The notes: generated from the sequence alone by a model not told the origin. A stretch of DNA of 62,333 nucleotides from Paenibacillus albidus (GCF_014644435.1 NZ_BMKR01000043.1:1-62333); one strand, 5' to 3'; shown: positions 7,567 to 16,783, counted from the stretch's first letter. Numbers and translations: made by a program.

Positions 7567-8716
7567 AGATGAGTCTATCGTCAGAATGGGCCTGCGGTAT
7601 ATGGTCAACTGGGAAAGCCAGGGTATTCATTGGCATGCTGAAGCCGCAGGCGGCGAGGAGGCACTCCTGGTAATGGCCCGGGAAGACATTCATATTGTAA
7701 TGACAGATATCCGGATGCCGGGAATGGACGGGCTGGAGCTGGCCAAACAGATTAAAGTCCAGTATCCGCTCGTACAGATTATTTTCTTGAGCAGCTATGA
7801 CACCTTCACTTATGTACGGGAAGCATTTAAGCTGGGGGCCATTGATTATTTGCACAAGCCGACAATGGATGAGCATGAAATTGTCTCCACCCTTCAGAAG
7901 GTGCTTGCCCAACTCAATGTAATAACTTCTGCGGTGCCGCCGGAACTGACGGGGGAGGAGAAGAATGCGCTGTACTTATCTCTTCTGGATAGATACACTT
8001 TTCCATTAAGTCCTGTTATCCCTGAATTTGCGGACGATGCTTACCAAAAAGGTTATGAACTGGTGGTATTCCGCAAAAGGGATGATGCGGTTCTGGGGGA
8101 TGAGGATTCGAATCATCTGCGCTTTCTATCTTTGCAGTATTTAATTACCGAATTTGTAACCAAGGACTGGGGCGGGATTGTATTTCACCGCAGCTTCCGT
8201 GAGATTATTTGGATTGCACCGGTACTTCCGCGAGCAGAACAGGCGGATAAAAGCAAATATCTGGAGATCCTGCGCCAAAAGGTACTGGAACTGCTCAATG
8301 TCGCGCTGATTTTTGCCGTCAGTCCCATCTGCATGGATATGACCCGGCTTCCGGAGGCTTATCTGGGAGCGCTGCTGCGTTTTCCCGTGCATGAACAAAG
8401 CGATAATCTCATTGTGCGCAAGGCTAAGGAATATATTGATCAGCATCTGCTGGAAGAGGTCACACTGGCAAAAGTAGGAGAGGCCATTCACGTGAGCCCG
8501 GGTTATTTAAGCCGGATTTTTATTAAGGAGCTTGGTGAGAATTTCAGCGATTATATTATCCGCAACAAAATAGAGCATGCCCAAAAGCTGCTCCGCAGGA
8601 CAAACCGGAAGGTCTATGAAATTGCAGCCGATATTGGTTATACGAATGCCCATTACTTCAGCAAGCTGTTCAAAGACCGCATGGGCGTTACGCCCCTGGA
8701 ATACCGAAATCAATAA
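7544..8716 (+). CDS. YesN-type response regulator, AraC output (module 1)
   Basis: 390 residues. An N-terminal receiver (VVEDE; phospho-acceptor Asp 55 in MTDIRMPG; K in LHKP) is joined through a variable middle region to a C-terminal pair of AraC helix-turn-helix motifs (LAKVGEAIHVSPGYLSRIF and VYEIAADIGYTNAHYFSKLF). It overlaps the 3' end of the kinase gene by 23 bp, so the two are translationally coupled. It is expected to activate the glycosidase and ABC genes that start 278 bp downstream. Confidence 0.95.
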   Translation: MWNLLVVEDESIVRMGLRYMVNWESQGIHWHAEAAGGEEALLVMAREDIHIVMTDIRMPGMDGLELAKQIKVQYPLVQIIFLSSYDTFTYVREAFKLGAIDYLHKPTMDEHEIVSTLQKVLAQLNVITSAVPPELTGEEKNALYLSLLDRYTFPLSPVIPEFADDAYQKGYELVVFRKRDDAVLGDEDSNHLRFLSLQYLITEFVTKDWGGIVFHRSFREIIWIAPVLPRAEQADKSKYLEILRQKVLELLNVALIFAVSPICMDMTRLPEAYLGALLRFPVHEQSDNLIVRKAKEYIDQHLLEEVTLAKVGEAIHVSPGYLSRIFIKELGENFSDYIIRNKIEHAQKLLRRTNRKVYEIAADIGYTNAHYFSKLFKDRMGVTPLEYRNQ

Positions 8717-8741
8717 GGGCAGTAAGGGCCCGTAAGACTTC

Positions 8742-8778
8742 AAGCAGCAAGCTTCGAAAGACATGAGGCTTGCTGTTT
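8742..8778 (+). terminator. Hairpin after the module 1 regulator
   Basis: AAGCAGCAAGC pairs with GCTTGCTGTTT around a loop of about 15 nt. The T tract is short, so termination may be partial. The rest of 8717-8993 holds only a possible TACAAT -10 at 8944-8949 with no clear -35 partner, which fits an activated promoter. Confidence 0.5.
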
Positions 8779-8993
8779 GGCATTTCAGGGCTGCCGTTCA
8801 GGAGAAAGGGAATGACAAAAAAACATAGGAGATGTCATGATTCAGCTATTGAAAAAACGGAATGCCCATATTATCCCGGGTAGACGTGCAAATAGTGTAG
8901 GAAAGAGCCTTTTTACTGGCTACTGCTCCCCGCTTTCCCTCTCTACAATAGAAATAGAAGCAGAACAGATCAGCAAAGGAAGGGGAGTATCAC

Positions 8994-10484
8994 ATGGAAG
9001 ATGAAGAACAATTGGGGAGCCTCCGAACACAGCGCTGGGGGAGATTTGAATTGAATCTACAGGGACCCTCATCGGGAAATCCGTTTACAGAAATAACGTT
9101 AACCGCTAAGTTCCGGCTGCGGCACCTTGTAATTGAGGTGGACGGATTCTATGACGGGGAAGGGCGCTACATTATCCGGTTTATGCCGGATACGGTCGGA
9201 GAATGGTCCTATGAAACTACAAGCAATGTTCAGGAGTTGAGCGGCATCCGGGGTACCTTCTATTGTGTAGATCCCGAAGCCGGGAACAGAGGTCCTGTAG
9301 GCGTCGATAAGACATTCCATTTCGCTTATGCGGACGGAACCCCCTTTTATCCATTCGGAACGACCTGTTATGTGTGGAATCACCAAGGGGAAGAATTGGA
9401 GGAACAGACGCTTCGCAGTCTGGCCGAATCGTCGGCTTTTAATAAAATTAGAATGTGTGTGTTTCCGAAGCATTATGACTACAACCTGACCGAGCCGGCA
9501 TTCTATCCTTATGAAGGATCACTGGAGAACGGATGGGATTTGAACTCATTCAATCCCGGCTACTGGAGGCATCTGGAACGCCGCTTAAGCAATCTGCAAG
9601 CTCTGGGTATCGAAGCGGATCTGATTCTGTTCCATCCCTATGACCGCTGGGGCTTCTCGAAGATGAGCCGCGAAGAGGATAGCTTGTACCTGCGTTATGC
9701 CATCGCCCGCTTATCTTCTTTCCGTAATCTGTGGTGGTCGCTTGCCAATGAATATGATCTGATGAAGTCGAAGTCGATGCAGGATTGGGATCGGTATTTC
9801 CGCTTACTTCAAGAGCATGATCCTTACCAGCATCTGCGGTCCATTCATAACTGGCATCATCCAGGGATTCATTACCGGAGCAATCTGCATTGGTATGACC
9901 ATGGCAAACCGTGGGTGACACATGCCAGCATCCAGCATCCCGATCTTCATTTCGTATCCGAATGGCGGGAGCAATTTCAGAAGCCGGTGGTCATTGACGA
10001 ATGCCGATACGAGGGGAACCTGAACCATGGCTGGGGCAATATCACCGCGGAGCGAATGCACGATTGTTTCTGGGAAGGTGTGTTGCAGGGAGGATATGTG
10101 ACGCATGGGGAGACCCTTCTTCAAGAAGACCCTATCCTCTGGTGGTCGCATGGAGGAATGCTGCATGGGGACAGCCCGGAGCGGATCAGGTTCCTGCGCG
10201 GAATTGTGGAGGAAGGTCCGCAATTAGACAAGGTTTCGATTAATTTTGAATGGGATACATCGGCCGGAGGTGTGGATGGTGAATATTATCTCGTTTATTT
10301 TGGCTCCAGCCGGCCGGCTTTCCGCATTCTGCCGCTCCCCGAAGACATTACCTTCACCATTGAGCGAATCGACACCTGGGAGATGACGATAACGGCATTA
10401 CCCGGATTATATACAGCGGGAAGCCGTATAGATTTGCCGGGCAAGCCTTATCAGGCACTGCGTATTACAGCCGTTCACAACTAA
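8994..10484 (+). CDS. DUF5060/DUF4038-type (apiosidase-like) glycoside hydrolase
   Basis: 496 residues, no signal peptide, so cytoplasmic. The N-terminal 90 residues form a beta-sandwich of the DUF5060 type (RWGRFELNLQGPSSGNPF). The central TIM barrel of the DUF4038/GH140-like group starts at FHFAYADGTPFYPFGTTCY. The likely acid/base is E253 in SLANEYDL and the nucleophile E336 in VIDECRYEG. A C-terminal beta domain of the DUF5605 type ends the protein. Relatives cleave unusual plant glycan linkages such as apiose in rhamnogalacturonan II; the substrate here is not predictable. It sits between the module 1 regulators and the ABC importer, so it probably acts on the imported oligosaccharide. 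Confidence 0.82.
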   Translation: MEDEEQLGSLRTQRWGRFELNLQGPSSGNPFTEITLTAKFRLRHLVIEVDGFYDGEGRYIIRFMPDTVGEWSYETTSNVQELSGIRGTFYCVDPEAGNRGPVGVDKTFHFAYADGTPFYPFGTTCYVWNHQGEELEEQTLRSLAESSAFNKIRMCVFPKHYDYNLTEPAFYPYEGSLENGWDLNSFNPGYWRHLERRLSNLQALGIEADLILFHPYDRWGFSKMSREEDSLYLRYAIARLSSFRNLWWSLANEYDLMKSKSMQDWDRYFRLLQEHDPYQHLRSIHNWHHPGIHYRSNLHWYDHGKPWVTHASIQHPDLHFVSEWREQFQKPVVIDECRYEGNLNHGWGNITAERMHDCFWEGVLQGGYVTHGETLLQEDPILWWSHGGMLHGDSPERIRFLRGIVEEGPQLDKVSINFEWDTSAGGVDGEYYLVYFGSSRPAFRILPLPEDITFTIERIDTWEMTITALPGLYTAGSRIDLPGKPYQALRITAVHN

Positions 10485-10505
10485 ATCATCAAAAGGGGAA
10501 TGTAC

Positions 10506-11807
10506 ATGAAAAAATGGATCTTGCTGCTGACGGGTGTGTTGCTTGTTTCTATAATTGCTGCGGGTTGCTCTTCCGGTAATAACAGCGGGACGGTGAACAA
10601 TGCAAGCCCCTCAGCGGATAATACCCAAAACGGCGGGGCAAAGGTCAATATCTCCTTATGGGTGCTGAATACCGGCTGGGAATGGTTGCCGGAGGCGGTA
10701 CGGGATTTTGAACAGACGAATCCGAATATCAGTGTAGAGGTTACCAAATACGAGGTGGACCCGATTAAGGAAGCTTTGAAGGTGGCCGCCAGTTCCAAAA
10801 CATTGCCTGATATGTGGTTTACCTGGGGCGGATCGCTGGGTTCCTTCTATGCGGAAAACGGGATGACGATGGACCTGACGCAAGTCGCCGCAGATCATAA
10901 GTGGTCCGAAATTTACAATCAAACAGCTATCGACATGTCGACCTATGATGGGAAAGTATCCGGCATCCCGATCCATCTCAATGTACTGGGGATGTGGTAT
11001 CCCAAAAATGTTTATCAAAAGCTCAATCTGCAAGCGCCTGCGACCTTTGCCGAGTTTGAAAGCCAGCTTCAAACCCTAAAGGACAATAATATCACCCCGC
11101 TTGCTTTTGGAAGCAAAGGGGGCTGGCATACGATGCGTTTGACCGAACAGCTTCTGGAACACTTTGCAGGCCCTGAGCTGCATGATAAGTTAAACAGCCT
11201 GGATGCTTCCTGGAATGATCCGGCTGTCGTCAAGGCCTTCGGGAAGATCAAGGAATACACGGATAAAGGTTACTTTCCGATGGGCTATTCATCCTTGGAC
11301 CCGAGCGAAGCTGAAAGCCTGATCTATCAGGAGGCGGCAGGAATAATTAATGAAGGTACCTGGTTTGACGGAACGATTATTACGAACGGATTTAATCCGA
11401 AAGACTTTGATGTGTTTAAATTCCCGAACGATCAGACGCCGTCCAGGGCCTCTGTGTTCGCCGAGATGTTCCAGATCAATGCTGAAACGGAAGCGGCTAA
11501 ACAGGAGGCGGCCATTAAGTTCGGTGAATATTTGACCAGTACAGATGTAATCAACAAGTACGTTGAAGATTATGGTTCACCGGCGGCGCTTGAATTCAAT
11601 ATTTCCGATACTACTCCCCATCTCAAGCCATTGCTCGACAGCGCGGGTGACGGAGGTTTCCTGATTACTGACCAGGCCTTGCCGCAGGAAGTGGCCCAGA
11701 AGCTGTTCGAGGCGCAGGATAAGGTAGCACTTGACGAATGGACACCGCAGCAGGCAGCGGAAGGTATGGACAAGGCTGTAACTGCCTACAAGAGCAAGCA
11801 GAAATAA
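10506..11807 (+). CDS. Sugar ABC transporter substrate-binding lipoprotein (module 1)
   Basis: Family 1 extracellular binding protein of about 433 residues. The signal peptide ends in lipobox IIAAGC, giving a lipid-anchored Cys near residue 21, followed by a Ser/Asn-rich linker. The AAGG ribosome site at 10493-10498 gives correct spacing to ATG 10506; the in-frame ATG at 10500 is too close. It delivers the ligand to the permeases encoded directly downstream. Confidence 0.93.
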   Translation: MKKWILLLTGVLLVSIIAAGCSSGNNSGTVNNASPSADNTQNGGAKVNISLWVLNTGWEWLPEAVRDFEQTNPNISVEVTKYEVDPIKEALKVAASSKTLPDMWFTWGGSLGSFYAENGMTMDLTQVAADHKWSEIYNQTAIDMSTYDGKVSGIPIHLNVLGMWYPKNVYQKLNLQAPATFAEFESQLQTLKDNNITPLAFGSKGGWHTMRLTEQLLEHFAGPELHDKLNSLDASWNDPAVVKAFGKIKEYTDKGYFPMGYSSLDPSEAESLIYQEAAGIINEGTWFDGTIITNGFNPKDFDVFKFPNDQTPSRASVFAEMFQINAETEAAKQEAAIKFGEYLTSTDVINKYVEDYGSPAALEFNISDTTPHLKPLLDSAGDGGFLITDQALPQEVAQKLFEAQDKVALDEWTPQQAAEGMDKAVTAYKSKQK

Positions 11808-11886
11808 GAGGATGAATGAATGCGGGGGATTGCAGTCTTATAGCAAAGGAGAGGCTGTAATCCCAAGCAGGAAGGGAGCGTTCCTT

Positions 11887-12762
11887 GTGACAACAAGAAC
11901 ACTGAAGCCATGGCTGTTCCTGATGCCTGCGCTGGTTATTTATTTGACGGTGATTTTTGTACCGTCCATCTACACGTTTTTTCTCAGCTTCTTCAGGTGG
12001 AATGGAGTCACTCCGGACAAGGAATTCGTGGGGCTGGGCAACTATACGGACCTGATCATGAATGACACCGTCTTTGCGAGGGCATTACGAAACAATTTAC
12101 TGTGGACGATCGGTTCTCTGACGCTCATTATGGGCTTTGGTCTAATCCTGGCTCTAATGCTGAACAAGAAGCTGAAGGGGCGTATTGTGTTTCGCGGCAT
12201 CTTCTACTTTCCGTATGTGCTGTCCGGTATTATTGTCGCAACCGGCTGGACCTGGATCTATAATCCTACCCAGGGATTTGTGAATAAAGCGCTGGAGCTG
12301 CTGGGTCTGGAGAGTTGGAAACATGCCTGGCTCGCTGAACCCAAAACTGCTCTGTATGCAGTATTTGTCGCGGCTTTGTGGCAGGGTATCGGACAGCCGA
12401 TGGTTCTGTTTCTGGCAGGTCTTCAGACGATTCCGCAGGACCCTTATGAAGCGGCTTACATCGACGGAGCCAAGCCGCATCAATCCTTCTGGTATATTAC
12501 ACTTCCACTGCTCCGGGAGACTTTTGTAATTGTCATTGCGACAACACTTATCGCTTCAATGAAGGTCTATGACATTATATACGGAATGACCGGCGGCGGA
12601 CCGGCAGAAAGCACGCAGGTATTATCCTCGTGGATGTATAATCAAACCTTCAAGTTTGCAAATATCGGGACAGGATCAGCCATTTCATTCTTTCTGGTTA
12701 TGATCTCCATGATTGTCATTATTCCTTATGTCTACTACACAACAAAGAAATCACATGTGTAA
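11887..12762 (+). CDS. Sugar ABC permease, MalF/UgpA type (module 1)
   Basis: About 292 residues with six membrane helices and the ABC-ATPase docking (EAA) loop EAAYIDGAKPHQSFWYITLP. The frame is open from ATG 11812, which has a ribosome site too close to it. GTG 11887 follows AGGAAGGG by 9 nt and gives the usual short N terminus, so it is preferred. It pairs with the permease at 12787-13623. No ATPase gene is present nearby. Confidence 0.92.
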   Translation: MTTRTLKPWLFLMPALVIYLTVIFVPSIYTFFLSFFRWNGVTPDKEFVGLGNYTDLIMNDTVFARALRNNLLWTIGSLTLIMGFGLILALMLNKKLKGRIVFRGIFYFPYVLSGIIVATGWTWIYNPTQGFVNKALELLGLESWKHAWLAEPKTALYAVFVAALWQGIGQPMVLFLAGLQTIPQDPYEAAYIDGAKPHQSFWYITLPLLRETFVIVIATTLIASMKVYDIIYGMTGGGPAESTQVLSSWMYNQTFKFANIGTGSAISFFLVMISMIVIIPYVYYTTKKSHV

Positions 12763-12786
12763 AGGATAGAAAGCGGGTGGGAACGA

Positions 12787-13623
12787 ATGGAAGAGTTAAG
12801 GGTTCACCCGGGAATCCAGGCGCTGAGGTACACCGTATTGATCCTTTTGGCCGCCATATTTCTGATTCCCGTATTATTTATTGCATTTACCGCACTGAAA
12901 TCGAAGTCGGATTTGCTGACAAGCCCTTTCTACGCCCTGCCGCAGAAGTTCCAGTGGGGGAATTTCGCTGAAGCCTGGAATCAGGGTAAAATGAGCATGT
13001 ATATGAGCAATACTGCTTTTATCTGTTTGGTCAAGGTCCCGCTGGGGATTATGATTGAAGCACTGGCGGCGTTTGCCTTGACCCGGCTCAACTTTAAATG
13101 GAGCAATTCCATGTTTGCTTTTTTTCTGGTGGGTATGATGATTCCGATTCAGGCCACGCTGGTTCCGCTCAATATTTTTCTGAACAAGACACATTTGGTC
13201 AATACGTATCCTGGTATTTTTCTCGTTTATGTCGGATTCGGCATACCGTTTGGCATTCTGATTCTCCGGGGCTTTTTCCGGACGATTCCCAAGGAGATTG
13301 ATGAATCCGCTCTGATCGACGGCTGCGGGGATATGGGGAAATTCTACCGCATCGTTCTTCCGCTGGCCATGCCGGCAATCGCAACCCTGGTGATCTTTGA
13401 CTTCATGGCAACCTGGAATGAATTCCTGCTTGCCCAAATTTTTATTACCAAGGATTCAATGAGAACGATCACTACCGGGCTGCTGTCATTCAAGGGAGAA
13501 CATGCGACGGATTATACCCTGATGAATGCAGGAGTATTGATTTCCATTATTCCGACATTGGTAGTCTACCTGCTGTTTCAGAAATATTTTGTTTCCGGGC
13601 TGGCCGGCTCTGTTAAAGGCTAA
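12787..13623 (+). CDS. Sugar ABC permease, MalG/UgpE type (module 1)
   Basis: 278 residues, six membrane helices, EAA-like loop DESALIDGCGDMGKFYRIVLP and the C-terminal FVSGLAGSVKG typical of CUT1 permeases. It follows its partner by 24 bp. The 174 bp after it carry no recognised feature before aroD. Confidence 0.94.
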   Translation: MEELRVHPGIQALRYTVLILLAAIFLIPVLFIAFTALKSKSDLLTSPFYALPQKFQWGNFAEAWNQGKMSMYMSNTAFICLVKVPLGIMIEALAAFALTRLNFKWSNSMFAFFLVGMMIPIQATLVPLNIFLNKTHLVNTYPGIFLVYVGFGIPFGILILRGFFRTIPKEIDESALIDGCGDMGKFYRIVLPLAMPAIATLVIFDFMATWNEFLLAQIFITKDSMRTITTGLLSFKGEHATDYTLMNAGVLISIIPTLVVYLLFQKYFVSGLAGSVKG

Positions 13624-13797
13624 TATTTGGCGAAATCAGCTATCATTAAGGACATGGCATAAGCTGCTGTGTCCTTTTCTTGTGGAGGATGGACGAAAGG
13701 GTTTGATTATCCGGGTTAAAGCCAATAAGATAGAGGATATAGCGGGACCGGCAAAAGTCAGGAGCAGATCTACATACCAGGATAGGAGCTGTAATTT

Positions 13798-14562
13798 ATG
13801 AGCCGCACAGTAACCGTTAAAAATGTAATTATAGGCGAGGGTACGCCGAAGATTTGCGTTTCGCTTGTGGGGGCGACGTTATCCGATTTAAAGCAGGAGG
13901 CAGCGGCGCTGAAGGCGCTGGCTCCCGACCTGGTGGAGTGGCGTGCCGATTTTTTTGAGCAGGTGGAAGAGCTGGAGGCCGTTATGGACGCACTTGGCGT
14001 GATTCGTGCCCTGCTTCCGGATCTGCCGCTGATCTTCACCTTCCGCAGCGCCAAAGAAGGCGGCGAGAAGGAAATCAGCACCGGAGATTATATCGCGCTG
14101 AATAAGGCGGCTGCCGCGAGCGGTCTGGTCGATATTATCGATGTAGAGCTGTTCAATGAGGAAGAGGATGTACGGGTGCTTATCGCGGCTGCGCATGATA
14201 ACAATGTGTTCGTCATTCTCTCGAACCATGATTTTCACGGGACCCCGCCGAAGGAGGAGATCATCTCCCGTCTGCGCAAGGCTCAGGAGCTTGGGGGAGA
14301 TCTGCCCAAGATCGCGGTTATGCCCGGCAGCCCGGCGGATGTGCTGATACTGCTGGCAGCCACCCATATGATGAAGGAAGAGTATGCGGACCGCCCGATT
14401 ATTACGATGTCCATGGCAGGGTCAGGTGTGATCAGCCGATTGGCCGGAGAAATCTTCGGCTCGGCGCTCACCTTCGGCGCGGCTTACCGGCCGTCGGCAC
14501 CGGGACAGGTGGGGATCAGAGAGCTGCGTGAGGTGCTGGCCTTATTGCACCGCAGCCTATAA
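13798..14562 (+). CDS. aroD: 3-dehydroquinate dehydratase, type I
   Basis: 254 residues. Catalyses dehydration of 3-dehydroquinate to 3-dehydroshikimate, step 3 of the shikimate pathway, through a Schiff base. Visible landmarks are the substrate-binding EWR (residues 47-49), the catalytic His in LSNHDFHGTPP (about 143) and the Schiff-base Lys in LPKIAVMPGS (about 170), then SMAGSGVISR and SAPGQ near the end. Length is normal. It is not in an aro cluster; neighbours are a sugar transporter and a secreted protein, and a strong terminator follows. Confidence 0.95.
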   Translation: MSRTVTVKNVIIGEGTPKICVSLVGATLSDLKQEAAALKALAPDLVEWRADFFEQVEELEAVMDALGVIRALLPDLPLIFTFRSAKEGGEKEISTGDYIALNKAAAASGLVDIIDVELFNEEEDVRVLIAAAHDNNVFVILSNHDFHGTPPKEEIISRLRKAQELGGDLPKIAVMPGSPADVLILLAATHMMKEEYADRPIITMSMAGSGVISRLAGEIFGSALTFGAAYRPSAPGQVGIRELREVLALLHRSL

Positions 14563-14583
14563 GACTATAAATAGTGTGATCCT

Positions 14584-14622
14584 AAAAGCGGCACCGGGAT
14601 TTTGATCCCGGTTGCCGCTTTT
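14584..14622 (+). terminator. Terminator of aroD
   Basis: AAAAGCGGCACCGGGAT pairs with ATCCCGGTTGCCGCTTTT over a 4-5 nt loop, with T's after. It shares the AAAGCGGCACCGGG arm with the hairpin at 5573-5609. Confidence 0.88.
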
Positions 14623-14665
14623 GTTATCTTGGTTTGGGACAGCCCATACTTCGGAGTCATTTCAC

Positions 14666-14842
14666 TGCATTTTGTACATCAGGCTGTGGATTAAAGCAGC
14701 TCAGGGTCGATTTGACTGCATTTGATGCATTGGGAATAGAAGGAATGGCTGGAAAATGCCCGTTTTCTAAATTTCCGCTGTATGAAATACATCCAAATGG
14801 ACTTTTAAGCTATCTGGGAGCGATTGTGCTGCACAATATACA
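14666..14842. repeat. Four-dyad intergenic element, copy A
   Basis: Four 13-bp TGYA...TRCA dyads lie at 14666-14678 (TGCATTTTGTACA), 14717-14729 (TGCATTTGATGCA), 14779-14791 (TGTATGAAATACA) and 14830-14842 (TGCACAATATACA). Centre spacings are 51, 62 and 51 bp. The first two have T-rich cores and the last two A-rich cores, so the element is inverted as a whole. It fills most of the gene-free stretch 14623-15035; 14843-15010 shows nothing else I recognise. Copy B at 62014-62190 has the same motif and spacing. Confidence 0.75.
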
Positions 14843-15035
14843 TTAGGATAAGCTCTCATCGCAGGATGATGCTCATGTGCAGGGGATGATGCGGCAGGTC
14901 CTCCACTAGTGCTGCAGTAGCGTTGCTTTTATCGGCCCGAGTCCTAACTCCTGAAAAGTCAGCCGGCTCTAACAAAGTGTATTCTCCCAGCCGAAATAAT
15001 AAGAGATTTACAACTCTTGAGGAGGTATAGGACAT

Positions 15036-15917
15036 ATGAGAAAAAGCTGGATGATCCTCGTAAGCTGCCTGCTGGCAGTAAGTCTGATGTCAGGAACGGT
15101 GCTGGCCAAGCCCGGAAATGGCAATGGTAATGGCAATGGCAATAGCGCAGACAAGAAGGAAAAAAACACGGAAGCCAAGCCCGTTGCCCAAACGGTAAAG
15201 GAAGAGGACAAAGGCAAGGTGAAAGAAACCGTAACCTCAGTTACATACGCTACCTATGGCGGCAATGGACACAATGGGTACAAGGGACTTTTAAAAGCGA
15301 TTGAGAATGTAAAAGACAAACCTGCCGGTGCTGTAATTGCCGAGCTTTTATTGACCCGATATAACCTGCAGCTAACTCCTGAAAAGAAGGCTGAACTGGA
15401 GGCAATAAAGGAGAAAGATGCGGCTCTGTCAGCACTTGCCGACATACTGGACAAAAAAGGAAGCGTTACCGATGCGGTATACGTGGAGAAGGAAGCCATC
15501 AAAGCCAACGTTAAAAATCTTGACTCTTATAAAAAACTGGGCAAGCTGTACGAGAAAACCGGCAAAAACGGTGTGAAGCTGTACGTTAACGGTGAAGAGC
15601 CTGCAAGTGAAGTGGCTCCAATCCTCAAAAATGGCAGCACATTCGTGCCATTCCGGGCAATTTCCGAGGCTCTGGAAGCCGAGGTGATCTGGAACAAGGA
15701 AGAACGTTCTGTTACCGTAACCCGTGACGGAATTACAGTAAAATTGTTCATTGATAAGAAGCTGGCTTACGTCGATGGCAAACAAGTCACACTTCAGGCT
15801 CCTCCAGCGATTATAAACGGCAGTACTGTAGTGCCTGTGCGCTTTGTGAGCGAAGCCTTGAAGGCTACTGTAAAATGGGAACCCGTATCCCGCTCCGTAG
15901 TGATCTATGAAGAATAG
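15036..15917 (+). CDS. Secreted copper-amine-oxidase-N-type stalk-domain protein
   Basis: 293 residues. A signal peptide (KSWMILVSCLLAVSLMSGTVLA) is followed by a GN repeat and a charged linker, then a helical region (residues 85-175) and a C-terminal stalk domain. The latter is two beta repeats of the copper amine oxidase N-terminal type: VKLYVNGEEPASEVAPIL with FVPFRAISEALEAEVIW, and YVDGKQVTLQAPPAI with VVPVRFVSEALKATVKW. These domains are common in Paenibacillus exported proteins and are thought to mediate surface attachment; no oxidase domain is present. AGGAGG precedes the ATG. Specific role unknown. Confidence 0.85.
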   Translation: MRKSWMILVSCLLAVSLMSGTVLAKPGNGNGNGNGNSADKKEKNTEAKPVAQTVKEEDKGKVKETVTSVTYATYGGNGHNGYKGLLKAIENVKDKPAGAVIAELLLTRYNLQLTPEKKAELEAIKEKDAALSALADILDKKGSVTDAVYVEKEAIKANVKNLDSYKKLGKLYEKTGKNGVKLYVNGEEPASEVAPILKNGSTFVPFRAISEALEAEVIWNKEERSVTVTRDGITVKLFIDKKLAYVDGKQVTLQAPPAIINGSTVVPVRFVSEALKATVKWEPVSRSVVIYEE

Positions 15918-15970
15918 GCTGTAAGCGGAGGGCTGGAGTCAAAAGATCCAGCGGCCGATCAGTTAACAGG

Positions 15971-16003
15971 AAAAGGACACGGCAGCTTATGCCGTGTCCT
16001 TTT
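15971..16003. terminator. Bidirectional terminator
   Basis: AAAAGGACACGGCA and TGCCGTGTCCTTTT form a perfect 14-bp stem with a 5-nt loop. It separates two converging genes. Confidence 0.9.
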
Positions 16004-16018
16004 CTATTGAGGCCGTTC

Positions 16019-16783
16019 TTACGCCTTCATCCCGGTATAGATGAATACCGCATCCCGCAGAAATGCCGCGAAACCGGGTTTTTCCTTGTCATAATAGGCG
16101 GTGAAACGTTCATCGTCCACATACATTTGTGCAACACCGGCATGGGCTTCCTTGGTATAGCTGTCCCAATAGAAGGTCAGCCACTTCCGGTGCAGCTCGG
16201 CTCCTTGCTGCGCGGGCTCGCTGGCAGGATCGCCAAGCTCCATCGCTTGGCCCAGTAGACGGAACATGTCTTGTTCGAGCTGCTGGATGGCTGTATAATC
16301 CTCTTCACTCATGCCGGCCAGTTTCCTGTTCGACTTGTCTACAGCGCTGTCGCCGTATTTGGCTCTGACTTCCTGTCCGTATTTCTGTTCGTTATCCTCT
16401 ACCAGCTTCTGCTTGAAGCCATCAAATTTCTCCTTGTTGCTCATTGTTATTCTCCCTTCGGCTTGTGCCAGCGTCTTCTCGACATTGGCAATCAGCAGTT
16501 CCAATTGTTCTTTGCGCTTAAGCAGCTGCTCGCGGTGTTCCTTTAGTGCAGCGGCTCCGTCGAAGGAGGGGGCGTTCATAATATCTTTGATGCGTTCCAG
16601 GCTGAGGCCCAGTTCCCGGTAAAATAAAATTTGCTGCAGCCGGTCGACCTCTGCCTGGCCATAGATACGGTACCCGGATGAGTTGATTCTCGCCGGCTTG
16701 AGAATGCCGAACTCATCGTAGTAACGCAGCGTCCTGGTGCTGATTCCAGCCAGATTGCCCAGCTTCTGGACCGTGTATTCCAT
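16019..16783 (-). CDS. MerR-family activator with TipAS ligand domain (Mta-like)
   Basis: 254 residues. The N-terminal MerR winged helix (YTVQKLGNLAGISTRTLRYYDEFGIL, then SSGYRIYG) leads into a dimerising coiled coil (about 75-115). The C-terminal TipAS domain of about 130 residues (YGDSAVDKSNRKLAGMSEEDYTAI; DERFTAYYDKEKPGFAAFL) binds antibiotics in TipA and is shared with the multidrug regulator Mta. GGAGGGG lies 6 nt before ATG 16783; an in-frame TTG two codons upstream abuts the site. A MerR-type dyad at 16814-16834 suggests autoregulation. No efflux pump is adjacent, so targets are elsewhere. Confidence 0.9.
   Translation of the reverse strand: MEYTVQKLGNLAGISTRTLRYYDEFGILKPARINSSGYRIYGQAEVDRLQQILFYRELGLSLERIKDIMNAPSFDGAAALKEHREQLLKRKEQLELLIANVEKTLAQAEGRITMSNKEKFDGFKQKLVEDNEQKYGQEVRAKYGDSAVDKSNRKLAGMSEEDYTAIQQLEQDMFRLLGQAMELGDPASEPAQQGAELHRKWLTFYWDSYTKEAHAGVAQMYVDDERFTAYYDKEKPGFAAFLRDAVFIYTGMKA

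Noticed and set aside
13798..14562. Part of a shikimate or quinate operon
   Set aside because: No other aro or qui gene is adjacent; it is a lone aroD with its own terminator.
14666..14842. CRISPR array reading of the four-dyad elements
   Set aside because: Units are only 13-21 bp, only four per element, inverted in the second half, and no cas gene is present.
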